Shown here one piece after another: positions 8,060 to 16,376 of a stretch of 64,000 bases of DNA. The stretch covers positions 558,001 to 622,000 of the forward strand of contig NZ_QQVY01000001.1 in NCBI RefSeq assembly GCF_003590715.1, read 5' to 3'. How positions within the stretch are numbered: the first letter of the stretch is position 1; the number at the start of each line of letters is the position of its first letter. The stretch comes from Paracoccus sp. JM45 (GTDB lineage: Bacteria; Pseudomonadota; Alphaproteobacteria; Rhodobacterales; Rhodobacteraceae). Made by a program: the position numbers and the translations under genes. The notes beneath the pieces are model-generated. The model was not told where the DNA came from, did no database searches, and saw only the letters and a program-made list of their open reading frames with translations.

Positions 8060-8343
8060 GCGTCGGCAACCTTGGGAAAACCGCATTCCCGCTGACCCGC
8101 CGCAGCCGCGACCCGATGGCCACATTCGACGCCCTGCCCCAACCCTTGCGGCAATGGCTGGCCCATGCGGCCCTGCCGTGGTCGCCCGCATCCTGCCTGC
8201 GCTTGTGGCGCAAGTTGCGGGCGCAAGGTGCCGATACGGACCGCGCCTTGCAGATGCTGGCAGATATTCAGGAACGCAATCTGCGGCGACAGCGGGAAGA
8301 CGCCGGAATAACACCCGATTTGCCCGCTCCCTCTGGCAGATAG
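8056..8343 (+). CDS. Small conserved protein, DUF6525-like
   Basis: A 95-residue basic protein whose ATG overlaps the CobW stop by four bases (ATGA), so the two are translationally coupled. It contains [17 protein letters not shown] and [16 protein letters not shown], a pattern I associate with DUF6525 proteins found after CobW genes in Rhodobacterales. There is no signal peptide, membrane segment or cysteine metal site. Coupling suggests a role alongside the zinc GTPase, but the function is unknown. Confidence 0.7.
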   Translation: MSVGNLGKTAFPLTRRSRDPMATFDALPQPLRQWLAHAALPWSPASCLRLWRKLRAQGADTDRALQMLADIQERNLRRQREDAGITPDLPAPSGR

Positions 8344-8397
8344 AAAGCACGCTTCCCATATTCCTGTCAGAATAGGAACGACCTGAAAGGATAGACC

Positions 8398-9375
8398 ATG
8401 CGCAGCGTCAGTTATGACCAGTTCGGCGAACCTCAAACCGTTCTTGGAATGGAAAAGGTTGACCGTCCCGAACCCAAGGCAGGTCAGATCCTGATACGCG
8501 TCATCATGTCGCCTATCCACAACCACGACCTTTGGACGATCAAAGGTCAATACGGTGTGAAACCCGATCTGCCCGCTGTCGCGGGCAGTGAAGCGGTCGG
8601 CATCGTCGAGGCAACAGGTCAAGGTGTTGATCCCGCACTGCAAGGCCGTCGCGTTGCGGTTGCCGGTCTGCAAGGATCATGGGCCGAATATGCGCTGGCC
8701 AACGCCTCATCCGCGATCCCCGTCCCTGACGAAATGCCGGATGAGGCCGCCGCCCAGTTGATCGCCATGCCCTTCAGCGCCATCACGCTGCTGGAATTCC
8801 TGAACGTCGAAAAGGGTGACTGGGTCATCCAGACGGCGGCAAATGGTGCGGTCGGCAAGATCATGACCGTGCTGGCCGAAGCGCGCGGCGTCAGACTGGT
8901 CAATCTGGTCCGCCGCAAAGCCGCAGCCGAGGATCTGGCCCGGCTTGGCATTACCGAGGTGATCTGCACCGATGATGCGGATTGGGTCGGTCAGGCCCGC
9001 AAGATTATCGGCGACAAGGGTGCCAAGGCAGCGATTGATTCCGTGGGTGGCGATATCGTCTCGGGTCTGATTGACCTGCTGGGTGATGACGGGCTGATGG
9101 TCACTTTTGGCACCGCAACGAACGCCCCGTTGCAGATGCCGGGCAGCCAGCTGATCTTCAAACATCTGACGGTCAAAGGCTTCTGGGGCGCAAAAGTCAT
9201 GGCCGCCACCAAGCCCGAGGATGCGCAGCGCATGTTCGGCGAATTGATCGGTCTGGTGATGAACGGCAAGTTGAAGCTGCCCTCGGGCGGTGAATTCCGG
9301 CTGGATCAACCCGCCGATGCGATCAAGGCGGCGACCACGCCGGGCCGTGACGGCAAGGTCATGTTCAAACCCTGA
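8398..9375 (+). CDS. MDR family NADPH-dependent reductase (enoyl reductase/quinone oxidoreductase type)
   Basis: A 325-residue medium-chain dehydrogenase/reductase. The N-terminal GroES-like half contains PIHNHDLWTIKGQYG, and the Rossmann half carries the nucleotide loop AANGAVGK (about 147-154). The zinc ligands of true alcohol dehydrogenases are absent. It resembles mitochondrial-type trans-2-enoyl-CoA/ACP reductase or zeta-crystallin quinone reductase and should be a zinc-independent NADPH reductase. GAAAGG lies just upstream of the ATG. It is transcribed toward the minus-strand IMPACT gene. The substrate is not determinable from sequence. Confidence 0.82.
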   Translation: MRSVSYDQFGEPQTVLGMEKVDRPEPKAGQILIRVIMSPIHNHDLWTIKGQYGVKPDLPAVAGSEAVGIVEATGQGVDPALQGRRVAVAGLQGSWAEYALANASSAIPVPDEMPDEAAAQLIAMPFSAITLLEFLNVEKGDWVIQTAANGAVGKIMTVLAEARGVRLVNLVRRKAAAEDLARLGITEVICTDDADWVGQARKIIGDKGAKAAIDSVGGDIVSGLIDLLGDDGLMVTFGTATNAPLQMPGSQLIFKHLTVKGFWGAKVMAATKPEDAQRMFGELIGLVMNGKLKLPSGGEFRLDQPADAIKAATTPGRDGKVMFKP

Positions 9376-9408
9376 TCTGACGAACGACCCTGCGCCATTG
9401 GCGCGGGG

Positions 9409-9786
9409 TCACACCTGATGGCCGGTTTCACGCAGGTAATGGCGCACCGCATCGGCTACATGGCGAAAACGATCCCCGCCCAGATGCTTGCCACCGTACC
9501 ATCGGGTGACAATCACCACATGGTTCGTCAGCTGTGCCCGTTCCAGCATCTGCAGGATCAACGCGCCCGCACCGCTTTCACCATCATCATCCTTGACCGG
9601 ACCTTCATCCAGTATGGCGGCCCAGCTGTGATGTGTGGCCTTGGTGAAACGCTTGCTGCGCAGCAATTGCGCCAGCAGGTCCTGCACCTGTCCCCGATCT
9701 GCGGCAGACCCGCCCGCCACCGCATAGCGCGACCCGCGGTCCGAGATGATCTTGTCGAATACCCGCAGATCAGCGCCGGCGGACAT
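9409..9786 (-). CDS. YigZ/IMPACT N-terminal domain protein (UPF0029)
   Basis: A 125-residue protein with the UPF0029/IMPACT N-terminal core: SKRFTKATHHSWAA, DDDGESGAG and VVIVTRWYGGKHLGGDRF. E. coli YigZ is about 205 residues with an extra C-terminal domain, so this is the short single-domain form. Eukaryotic IMPACT modulates GCN2; the bacterial role is unsettled. Its ATG lies 17 bases inside the upstream Fur-family gene, indicating one transcript and translational coupling. Confidence 0.82.
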   Translation of the reverse strand: MSAGADLRVFDKIISDRGSRYAVAGGSAADRGQVQDLLAQLLRSKRFTKATHHSWAAILDEGPVKDDDGESGAGALILQMLERAQLTNHVVIVTRWYGGKHLGGDRFRHVADAVRHYLRETGHQV

Positions 9787-10186
9787 AAAGCTCTAGCCGG
9801 TGATGGACAATATCATAGCCCATTTCGGCGGCGATTTCGGCCTGCAGGCGTTCGATACGGTCGTTGGTGAACTCGATCACTTCACCGCTGTCGATGTCGA
9901 TCATATGGTCATGGTGGTGCTGGTCGGCGGCTTCCCATCGCGCGGGTTCGCCCTGAAACTCCAGCTTCTCGATCACGCCTTGCGCCTGCAAGGTGGTTAG
10001 CGTGCGGTACACAGTGGCCAACGATACACCCGCCCCTGCGGTCACAGCCCGTGCATGCAGTTCCGCCGCATCGGGATGGTCGTCGGCTGCTGCAATCACA
10101 CCCAGAAGCGCCGCACGCTGGCGTGTGACCCTGACACCTGCATCACGCAGTGCCTGTTCCAGTTTTGTTGCACGTCCTGTTGTCAT
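9770..10186 (-). CDS. Fur family metalloregulator (Fur/Mur type)
   Basis: A 138-residue regulator with a winged-helix half containing RVTRQRAALL and SLATVYRTL. The metal-sensing half starts with HHHDHMIDIDSGEVIEF (HHHDH at about 90-94). There are no CxxC structural zinc motifs. This is the form in alphaproteobacterial Fur/Mur regulators responding to iron or manganese; Irr or Zur are less likely. The ATG at 10186 is chosen; a TTG 18 bases upstream is possible. It heads an overlapping operon with the IMPACT-domain gene and diverges from the beta-glucosidase, with a palindrome between them. Confidence 0.85.
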   Translation of the reverse strand: MTTGRATKLEQALRDAGVRVTRQRAALLGVIAAADDHPDAAELHARAVTAGAGVSLATVYRTLTTLQAQGVIEKLEFQGEPARWEAADQHHHDHMIDIDSGEVIEFTNDRIERLQAEIAAEMGYDIVHHRLELYVRRR

Positions 10187-10211
10187 GACACTGTTTTGCC
10201 CCAAGCCCGCA

Positions 10212-10225
10212 CCAGTTGCAACTGG
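10212..10225. promoter_or_regulatory. 14-bp perfect palindrome between fur-like gene and GH1 gene
   Basis: CCAGTTGCAACTGG is a perfect palindrome 26 bases upstream of the Fur-family start and 94 bases before the glucosidase start. A site here could be an autoregulatory or sugar-regulator operator. It does not match a regulator box I can name with confidence. Confidence 0.35.
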
Positions 10226-10318
10226 ACCGCAGATGCCGCTGCGGCTTTATCATTATCACCCCTTCAAGGTGCCGTCCGAACGTGCCAGCATGATCCCGCC
10301 CCAGATAGGAGACACCTG

Positions 10319-11635
10319 ATGCTGCCCCCCCGTTCGGATTTCCCTGCAGATTTTACCTTCGGGGCCGCCACCTCGGCCTATCAGATCGAGGGCTCGGCGC
10401 AGGGTGGCGCAGGTCTGTCGCATTGGGACACCTTTGCCGCCACGCCGGGCAATATCATCGACAACAGCCACGGCGGGCGGGCCTGTGACCACCTGAACCG
10501 CTGGCCGCAAGATCTGGACCTGATCCGTGATGCCGGTTTCGACGCCTATCGCTTTTCCACATCCTGGGCACGGGTGATGCCCGACGGGGTCGCAGTGAAC
10601 CCCGAGGGGCTGGATTTCTATGACCGCCTTGTGGACGGCATGCTGGAACGCGGGCTGAAGCCCTATCTGACCTATCACCATTGGGATCTGCCTGCCGCAC
10701 TGGCCGAAAAAGGTGGCTGGCAGAACCGCGATGTGGCGGCGCAATTTGCCGATCTGTGCACGACCATCAACGCCCGCCTTGGCGACCGTATCACCAGTGC
10801 GGCCACCATCAACGAACCATGGTGTGTGGCATGGCTGTCGCATTTCCTTGGCCATCACGCCCCCGGCCTGCGCGACATCCACGCCGCCAGCCGCGCCATG
10901 CATCACGTTCTGCTGGCGCATGGCACCGCCGTCAAAGCCCTGCGGGCCGAGGGCGCCAAGAACCTTGGCATCGTGCTGAACTTCGAAACCCAGCACCCCG
11001 CTGATGAAAGCGACAGCGCAAAACATGCCGCAGTCACACAGGACGCCATCTATAACCAGTGGTTCATCCGCGCCATTATGGGCCAAGGCTATCCCGAGGC
11101 CGCGCTGGAGGGCATCGGTCCCCATCTGCCCGACGGCTGGCAGGATGATATGGCGACAATCGCCCAGCCGCTGGATTGGCTGGGGGTAAATTACTATACC
11201 CGCCACCTGAACGCCCATGCCCCCGGCCTGTGGCCGAATGCGGTCGATGTGCCGGGTCCTTTGCCCAAAACCCAGATGGATTGGGAAATCCGCCCCGAGG
11301 GTCTGACCGAATTTCTGGTGCGTCTGAAAAACGACCATACCGGCGATCTGCCACTATATGTCACCGAGAACGGCATGGCCCAAGCCGCGGGCGATCCGGT
11401 GACCGATGATGCCACCCGCGTACAATTTATAGGTGACCACCTGCGGGCCGCCAAGGCCGCCATGGATCAGGGCGTCGATCTGCGCGGGTTCTTCTATTGG
11501 TCACTGCTGGACAATTACGAATGGGGTTGGGGCTATGGCCCGCGCTTCGGTCTGGTCCATGTGGATTACGACACCATGGCCCGCACGCCGAAAGACAGCT
11601 GGTATGCGTTCCGGAATATGCTGACGGCGGGCTAA
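10319..11635 (+). CDS. Family 1 glycoside hydrolase (beta-glucosidase)
   Basis: A 438-residue single (beta/alpha)8 GH1 enzyme of normal family length, without a signal peptide and so cytoplasmic. The acid/base glutamate is in TINEP (Glu about 166) and the nucleophile in VTENG (Glu about 350). The entrance motif FTFGAATSAYQIEG and the C-terminal WSLLDNYEWGWGY that binds the non-reducing sugar are intact. It should hydrolyse beta-glucosides or related disaccharides to glucose. AGGAG lies 9 bases before the ATG. No sugar transporter or LacI regulator is adjacent. Confidence 0.92.
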   Translation: MLPPRSDFPADFTFGAATSAYQIEGSAQGGAGLSHWDTFAATPGNIIDNSHGGRACDHLNRWPQDLDLIRDAGFDAYRFSTSWARVMPDGVAVNPEGLDFYDRLVDGMLERGLKPYLTYHHWDLPAALAEKGGWQNRDVAAQFADLCTTINARLGDRITSAATINEPWCVAWLSHFLGHHAPGLRDIHAASRAMHHVLLAHGTAVKALRAEGAKNLGIVLNFETQHPADESDSAKHAAVTQDAIYNQWFIRAIMGQGYPEAALEGIGPHLPDGWQDDMATIAQPLDWLGVNYYTRHLNAHAPGLWPNAVDVPGPLPKTQMDWEIRPEGLTEFLVRLKNDHTGDLPLYVTENGMAQAAGDPVTDDATRVQFIGDHLRAAKAAMDQGVDLRGFFYWSLLDNYEWGWGYGPRFGLVHVDYDTMARTPKDSWYAFRNMLTAG

Positions 11636-11721
11636 ACAGGCGCGGCATCGCAGCGCGGTTGCGGCGCGTGGCGCGGCGGGCTATCTGGCTAAGGGAATAT
11701 TGATCAACCGGAAGGCCCGTC

Positions 11722-11886
11722 ATGATCGTCATCGCTGCTTTCATCCTCGGCGCGTTTCTGGGGTCGCGCCGCGCAGGGAAACTGGGCGGCAACCGCCGCG
11801 ACCGTATTCAATATGCGGTTGCCTTTGCGGTGATATTTGCCATCATCGGCTTGTTCATAACCGTATTCATTGACCGGATGGCCTGA
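11722..11886 (+). CDS. Small two-TM membrane protein (54 aa)
   Basis: A 54-residue protein with two hydrophobic helices (MIVIAAFILGAFLG and AVAFAVIFAIIGLFITVFI) flanking a basic loop (RRAGKLGGNRRDR). GGAAGG lies just upstream of the ATG, and the stop overlaps the start of the VWA gene (TGATG). Good start site, coupling and a clean two-helix profile support a real gene despite its length. Function is unknown; it may be a membrane partner of the downstream VWA or protease proteins. Confidence 0.75.
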   Translation: MIVIAAFILGAFLGSRRAGKLGGNRRDRIQYAVAFAVIFAIIGLFITVFIDRMA

Positions 11887-13067
11887 TGTTCCTGCCCTTC
11901 TTCGACAGCTTGCGCCGCCACGGAGTGCCGGTTTCGCTGCGGGAATGGCTGGATCTGATGGCTGGCATGGAAGCGGGCGTTGCCGGATGGCAGGTCGACG
12001 GGTTCTATGCCCTGTCACGTCTGGTGCTGGTCAAGGACGAACGGCATCTGGACCGTTTTGACCGCGCATTTTCAGAAACATTTTCTGGACTGGACGAAAT
12101 TCCGGTCGAAGCATTGGTCAACGAACAAGCCCTGCCCCGCGAATGGCTGGAAAAGCTGGCGGAAAAGTTGTTGACTGACGAAGAAAAGGCCGAAATCCAA
12201 GGCTCGGGCAGTCTGGAAGCCTTGATGCAGAAGCTGCGCGAACGGCTGGCCGAACAGAAGGGCCGCCATCAGGGTGGCAATAAATGGGTCGGAACGGCGG
12301 GGACATCCCCCTTCGGGGCCTATGGCTATAACCCCGAAGGCGTGCGGATCGGTCAGGACGAAAGCCGCCACCGCCGCGCCGTCAAAGTCTGGGACAAGCG
12401 TGAATTCCGCGATTTCGACGACAAGGTCGAACTGGGCACCCGCAACATCAAGGTCGCGCTGAAGCGCCTGCGCCAATGGGCACGCCACGGCGCGGATCAG
12501 GAACTGGACCTGCCCGCCACCATCCGCGCGACGGCCGATCACGGCTATATCGACGTCAAGACCCGTCCCGAACGCCGCAACGCCGTCAAGGTGCTGCTGT
12601 TTCTGGATGTCGGAGGCAGTATGGATGACCATATCCGCGTGGTGGACGAAATGTTCAGCGCCGCACGGTCCGAATTCAAGCACATGCACCACTTCTATTT
12701 CCACAACTGCCTCTATGAGGGCGTGTGGACCGACAACCGCCGCCGTTGGGCCGAACAGACGCCGACATGGGACATCCTGCACCGCTTCGGCAGCGATTAT
12801 AAATGCATCGTGGTGGGTGACGCGTCCATGTCCCCATACGAGGTTGCCGTCCCCGGTGGCGCCAATGAACACATAAACCCCGAAGCGGGTGAGGTCTGGC
12901 TGCGCCGTCTGGCCGAAACATGGCCCGACCATGTCTGGCTGAACCCCGTACCGCAGGATCATTGGCGCTATACCCAATCTATCGACATGATCCGCACCAT
13001 CTTTCCCGACCGGATGATGCCGATGACGCTGGACGGTTTGACGCAGGCCATGCGGCTGTTGGGTTGA
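11886..13067 (+). CDS. CoxE-like VWA domain protein
   Basis: A 393-residue protein with an N-terminal CoxE-like helical region (FFDSLRRHGVPVSLREWL) and a C-terminal von Willebrand A domain. The MIDAS strand reads FLDVGGSMDD (about 239-248), so the usual DxSxS is DxGxS, with Asp and the last Ser kept. CoxE/VWA proteins usually partner a MoxR AAA+ ATPase in metal insertion or complex assembly, but no MoxR gene lies in this window. Its start overlaps the small membrane gene's stop, and an M48 protease follows after about 40 bases. Confidence 0.82.
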   Translation: MFLPFFDSLRRHGVPVSLREWLDLMAGMEAGVAGWQVDGFYALSRLVLVKDERHLDRFDRAFSETFSGLDEIPVEALVNEQALPREWLEKLAEKLLTDEEKAEIQGSGSLEALMQKLRERLAEQKGRHQGGNKWVGTAGTSPFGAYGYNPEGVRIGQDESRHRRAVKVWDKREFRDFDDKVELGTRNIKVALKRLRQWARHGADQELDLPATIRATADHGYIDVKTRPERRNAVKVLLFLDVGGSMDDHIRVVDEMFSAARSEFKHMHHFYFHNCLYEGVWTDNRRRWAEQTPTWDILHRFGSDYKCIVVGDASMSPYEVAVPGGANEHINPEAGEVWLRRLAETWPDHVWLNPVPQDHWRYTQSIDMIRTIFPDRMMPMTLDGLTQAMRLLG

Positions 13068-13106
13068 CGCATGGCATTGCCCCGATAAGGCCCCCATATA
13101 GGTCAT

Positions 13107-13793
13107 ATGCTCAAGTTCACGCCGATCATCCTGCTGGGCCTCTATCTGGCCGTGATGTGGTTCTTTTCCGCCTGGCGGCTGAAAAAGGACCTGAACGAAC
13201 GTGCCACGCCGCTGAACCACCCGCGTCTGAAACCCATGCTGGAACGGCTGGGCGCAGCGATGGACCTGCCGCCCATCCGCGCCCATATCTACGAGGTGGA
13301 ACCCGTCAACGGCCTTGCCGCCCCCGACGGGCGCATCTTCCTGACCCGCGGCTTTATCCGCAAACTGGACGCCTGCGAGGTGACGCCGGAAGAACTGGCC
13401 AGCGTCATCGCGCATGAACTGGGCCATGTCAGCCTTGGCCATTCCCGACGCCGGATGATCGATTTTGCGGGACAGAACGCCATCCGCATGGCGCTGGCCG
13501 GTGTTTTGGGCCGTATCCTGCCTGGCGTCGGCGTCTGGGTTGCAAATATGATCGCCACCGCCGTCGCTGCCCGCCTGTCGCGTCAGGACGAATTCGAGGC
13601 CGACCAATTCGCCAGCGCCCTGATGATCAAAGCCGGTTTCGGCACCGCCCCGCAAAAATCGTTGTTCCAAAAACTGGACCGCCTGACGGGCGCGATGGGC
13701 CGTGGCGCGCCCGCTTGGTTCCTGTCCCATCCGTCCGTCGCCAAGCGCATTGCCGCGATCGAGGCAGATGAGGCACGCTGGAACAGCCACTGA
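13107..13793 (+). CDS. M48 family zinc metalloprotease
   Basis: A 228-residue peptidase. It has an N-terminal membrane segment (about 5-22), the zinc-binding HELGH (about 103-107), and the third-ligand region DEFEAD (161-166). A second hydrophobic stretch lies near 130-157. The active site faces the cytoplasm in HtpX-like proteins and the periplasm in BepA/LoiP types; here a short N-anchor with no lipobox leaves that open. It is sandwiched between the VWA protein and the membrane hydrolase on the same strand, suggesting a shared quality-control or maturation task. Confidence 0.87.
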   Translation: MLKFTPIILLGLYLAVMWFFSAWRLKKDLNERATPLNHPRLKPMLERLGAAMDLPPIRAHIYEVEPVNGLAAPDGRIFLTRGFIRKLDACEVTPEELASVIAHELGHVSLGHSRRRMIDFAGQNAIRMALAGVLGRILPGVGVWVANMIATAVAARLSRQDEFEADQFASALMIKAGFGTAPQKSLFQKLDRLTGAMGRGAPAWFLSHPSVAKRIAAIEADEARWNSH

Positions 13794-13857
13794 TCCTGCA
13801 AGGGCTTGCCGCGCCTTGTGGCTTCCCTATTCTGGCCGTGAACCGTCCGAGGCCTGA

Positions 13858-15042
13858 ATGTCCACCACCTTTCGCCGCCACGTCCTCTATCTGCCGGGTT
13901 TCGACCCGATTCCGCCACGTCGCTATCGCGAACTCTACCGGCGCGAAGGGGCGGATCAGGCGCGGATTTCGGGGCACAAGCTGCGGATGAAAAAGGCCCA
14001 GCCTGATGGCGGCGGTTTTGCGTGGCGCGTGGGGTCGCATATCGAAAACCGCGATGTCGAAACACGGATCGAGGTCGCCCTGTGGTCCGACATCGTTCAG
14101 GCATCCATGTCGACGGGGATTGTCGGCACATTCGTCCAGCTGTTCCGCACGATGTGGATCTACATCGCATCGGGCACCATCACGCGCCTGATGCGGCTGC
14201 GTCGGGGGCCGGTGATTGCGGCCTTTTACCCCATCGCAGTGCTGCTGGTGCAATTACTGCTGGCGCTGTTGGCATGTGCGCTGATGACGTGGGGCATTGC
14301 CGCGCTTGGTGGCGGGCTGTGGGGCCTGCCTGTCGGGGCGGCGGCGGCGTGGGGTGTGCTGGTGCTAGGACGGCGGCTGGATCACCGGCTGTTCGCCTAT
14401 TACCTGATGCATGATTATGCCTTCACCTGCGCGAATTACGGCGCCTATCCCCCCGCGCTGGAAGACCGCATCACCCAGTTCCGCGACCGGTTGAATACCA
14501 TTCTGGCGCAGGATCTGGACGAGGTTCTGATTGTCGGCCATTCATCGGGGGCCTATCTGGCGGTTTCGGTTCTGGCCGATCTGCTGCGCGAAGGCCCACG
14601 GCATGGCCCCGCGCTGTCGCTGCTGACGCTTGGCCATGTGGTGCCGATGGCGGGGTTCCTGCCACGCGCCGACCGGCTGCGCGATGATCTGGCGTTTTTG
14701 TCGCAGGCCGAGGGCATCTTCTGGACCGATGTCACCGCACCGGGGGATGCCTGCTGCTTTGCGCTGTGTGATCCAGTGGCGGTTTGCGGTATGGCGGGGC
14801 CGGACCAGCAATGGCCGCTGGTGATCTCGGCGGCCTATACCCAGACCCTGTCGCCCGAACGCCAGAAGGCCATCCGCAACCGCTGGTTCAGGCTGCATTT
14901 CCAATACCTCTGCGCCTTCGACCGCCCCGGTGATTACGATTATTTTGCCATCACCGCCGGTCCGCAAACGCTGGCGCAGCGCTTCGCAGGGCGCAAACCG
15001 TCACCCGGTCGCATCACCCGCCCCGCCGGCAAACGCGGATGA
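13858..15042 (+). CDS. Membrane-associated alpha/beta hydrolase-like protein
   Basis: A 394-residue protein with two adjacent hydrophobic segments (about 119-145 and 148-171) and then an alpha/beta-hydrolase core. The nucleophile elbow is VGHSSGAY (Ser about 229). The N-terminal strand HVLYLPGFDP forms an oxyanion-type start. Lipase or esterase activity at the membrane is plausible but unproven, and the charge-relay Asp and His are not clear. Its last four bases overlap the P450 start (ATGA), so the two products are coupled. Confidence 0.72.
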   Translation: MSTTFRRHVLYLPGFDPIPPRRYRELYRREGADQARISGHKLRMKKAQPDGGGFAWRVGSHIENRDVETRIEVALWSDIVQASMSTGIVGTFVQLFRTMWIYIASGTITRLMRLRRGPVIAAFYPIAVLLVQLLLALLACALMTWGIAALGGGLWGLPVGAAAAWGVLVLGRRLDHRLFAYYLMHDYAFTCANYGAYPPALEDRITQFRDRLNTILAQDLDEVLIVGHSSGAYLAVSVLADLLREGPRHGPALSLLTLGHVVPMAGFLPRADRLRDDLAFLSQAEGIFWTDVTAPGDACCFALCDPVAVCGMAGPDQQWPLVISAAYTQTLSPERQKAIRNRWFRLHFQYLCAFDRPGDYDYFAITAGPQTLAQRFAGRKPSPGRITRPAGKRG

Positions 15043-16376
15043 AGGCCCCCCGCCCCACCGGCGCGGAAGGTCGCGGCACCATCCGCACCCTGATGCGCGG
15101 CTTTCGCAGCGACCTGCTGGGGGCGCTGCCCGAACGCCTGTACCGCGCGTGGATGGCTGAATTCCGCACCCCCATCATCCACAGCTTTTTCTGCAACGAC
15201 CCCGCGCTGCTGAAGACTATTTTGCAAGACCGCCCCGCCGATTTCCCGAAATCAAACCGGATGCGCGAAGGCTTGGCCCCTCTGCTGGGCAATGGTGTCT
15301 TCATCAGCAACGGCGCCGAATGGCAGCACCAGCGCCGCATCATCGACCCTGCATTCGAGGGCGGGCGTGTCCGTCACAGCTTTCCCGCCATTCTGGATGC
15401 GGCGCGGGCGGCGGTAGCGCGGATGCCCACCGGCGTCACGGATGTCGAACCGCAAGCGGCCCATGCCGCGGCCGATGTCATCTTTCGCGCTCTGTTTTCC
15501 CTGCCGGTCGAACATGCCATCGCCACGCAGGTGTTCGAAGCCTTCCGCGCGCACCAAGAGGCTCAGCCGCTGGTCAATTTGGCCGCTCTGCTGCCTCTGC
15601 CACGCTGGATCCCGAGGCCCCATTCGCGCCGCACGCGTGCCAGTGCGGGCCAAATTCGCGGGCTGATCGCTGAACTGGTGGATGAACGCAGGCGTCAGAT
15701 TGCGGCAGGCACTGCACCCGACGATCTGGCGACCAAGATGATGGTCACGCCCGACCCCGAAACCGGCGAATGTTTTACGCGGGCCGAGATGATCGATCAG
15801 ATCGCGGTGATGTTTCTGGCGGGGCATGAGACCAGCGCATCGGTGCTTGGATGGGCGCTGTGGCTGTTGGCCGCGCATCCTGAATGGCAGGACCGCGTGG
15901 CCGCCGAAGCTGCCCGGTTGACCGATGATTTTGCAAGCGTTTCCACCCTGAAATCTACCCGCGCCGTTTTCCGCGAGGCCCTGCGCCTTTACCCCGCCGT
16001 CGCCATGTTCGCGCGCGAGGCGACGCAGGCTGAAACCTTCCGCGAACGCCGCGTGCCGCGTGGGGCGCAGCTGGTGGTGTCGCCTTGGCACTTGCACCGG
16101 CATGAACGGTTGTGGGACCGGCCCGATGACTTCAACCCTGCGCGGTGGGACACGCCCGAAGGCAAGACCAGCGCGCGAAACGCCTATCTGCCGTTTTCCG
16201 CAGGGCCGCGTGCTTGCCCTGGTGCGGGATTGGCGATGATCGAGGGCGTGGTCATGCTGGCCGCCATCACCCGCGCCTTCCGGTCGGAAACCACCGACCG
16301 CCAGCCAACCCCAGTGGCGCGGCTGACGATCAGGGCCAAGGATGGCATTTGGCTGAAGCTAACGCCCCGCGATTAA
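15039..16376 (+). CDS. Cytochrome P450
   Basis: A 445-residue soluble P450 with the I-helix oxygen-activation motif AGHETSA, the K-helix EALR, and the heme loop FSAGPRACPGAG (Cys about 393). It is a class I type bacterial monooxygenase needing ferredoxin and reductase, neither of which lies nearby. The sequence around LPLPRWIPRPHSRR and GHETSASVLGWAL resembles fatty-acid or hydrocarbon hydroxylating families, but the substrate is not determinable. Its start overlaps the hydrolase gene, and its TAA overlaps the stop of the minus-strand ABC ATPase at TTAA. Confidence 0.9.
   Translation: MKAPRPTGAEGRGTIRTLMRGFRSDLLGALPERLYRAWMAEFRTPIIHSFFCNDPALLKTILQDRPADFPKSNRMREGLAPLLGNGVFISNGAEWQHQRRIIDPAFEGGRVRHSFPAILDAARAAVARMPTGVTDVEPQAAHAAADVIFRALFSLPVEHAIATQVFEAFRAHQEAQPLVNLAALLPLPRWIPRPHSRRTRASAGQIRGLIAELVDERRRQIAAGTAPDDLATKMMVTPDPETGECFTRAEMIDQIAVMFLAGHETSASVLGWALWLLAAHPEWQDRVAAEAARLTDDFASVSTLKSTRAVFREALRLYPAVAMFAREATQAETFRERRVPRGAQLVVSPWHLHRHERLWDRPDDFNPARWDTPEGKTSARNAYLPFSAGPRACPGAGLAMIEGVVMLAAITRAFRSETTDRQPTPVARLTIRAKDGIWLKLTPRD

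Noticed and set aside
8363..8381. Short TTCCT...AGGAA inverted repeat upstream of the MDR reductase
   Set aside because: Only five paired bases with a long spacer, so it is not distinguishable from chance.
12072..13790. 572-codon minus-strand frame opposite the VWA and M48 genes
   Set aside because: Antisense to clear VWA and HELGH-bearing genes, with no domain or start signal.
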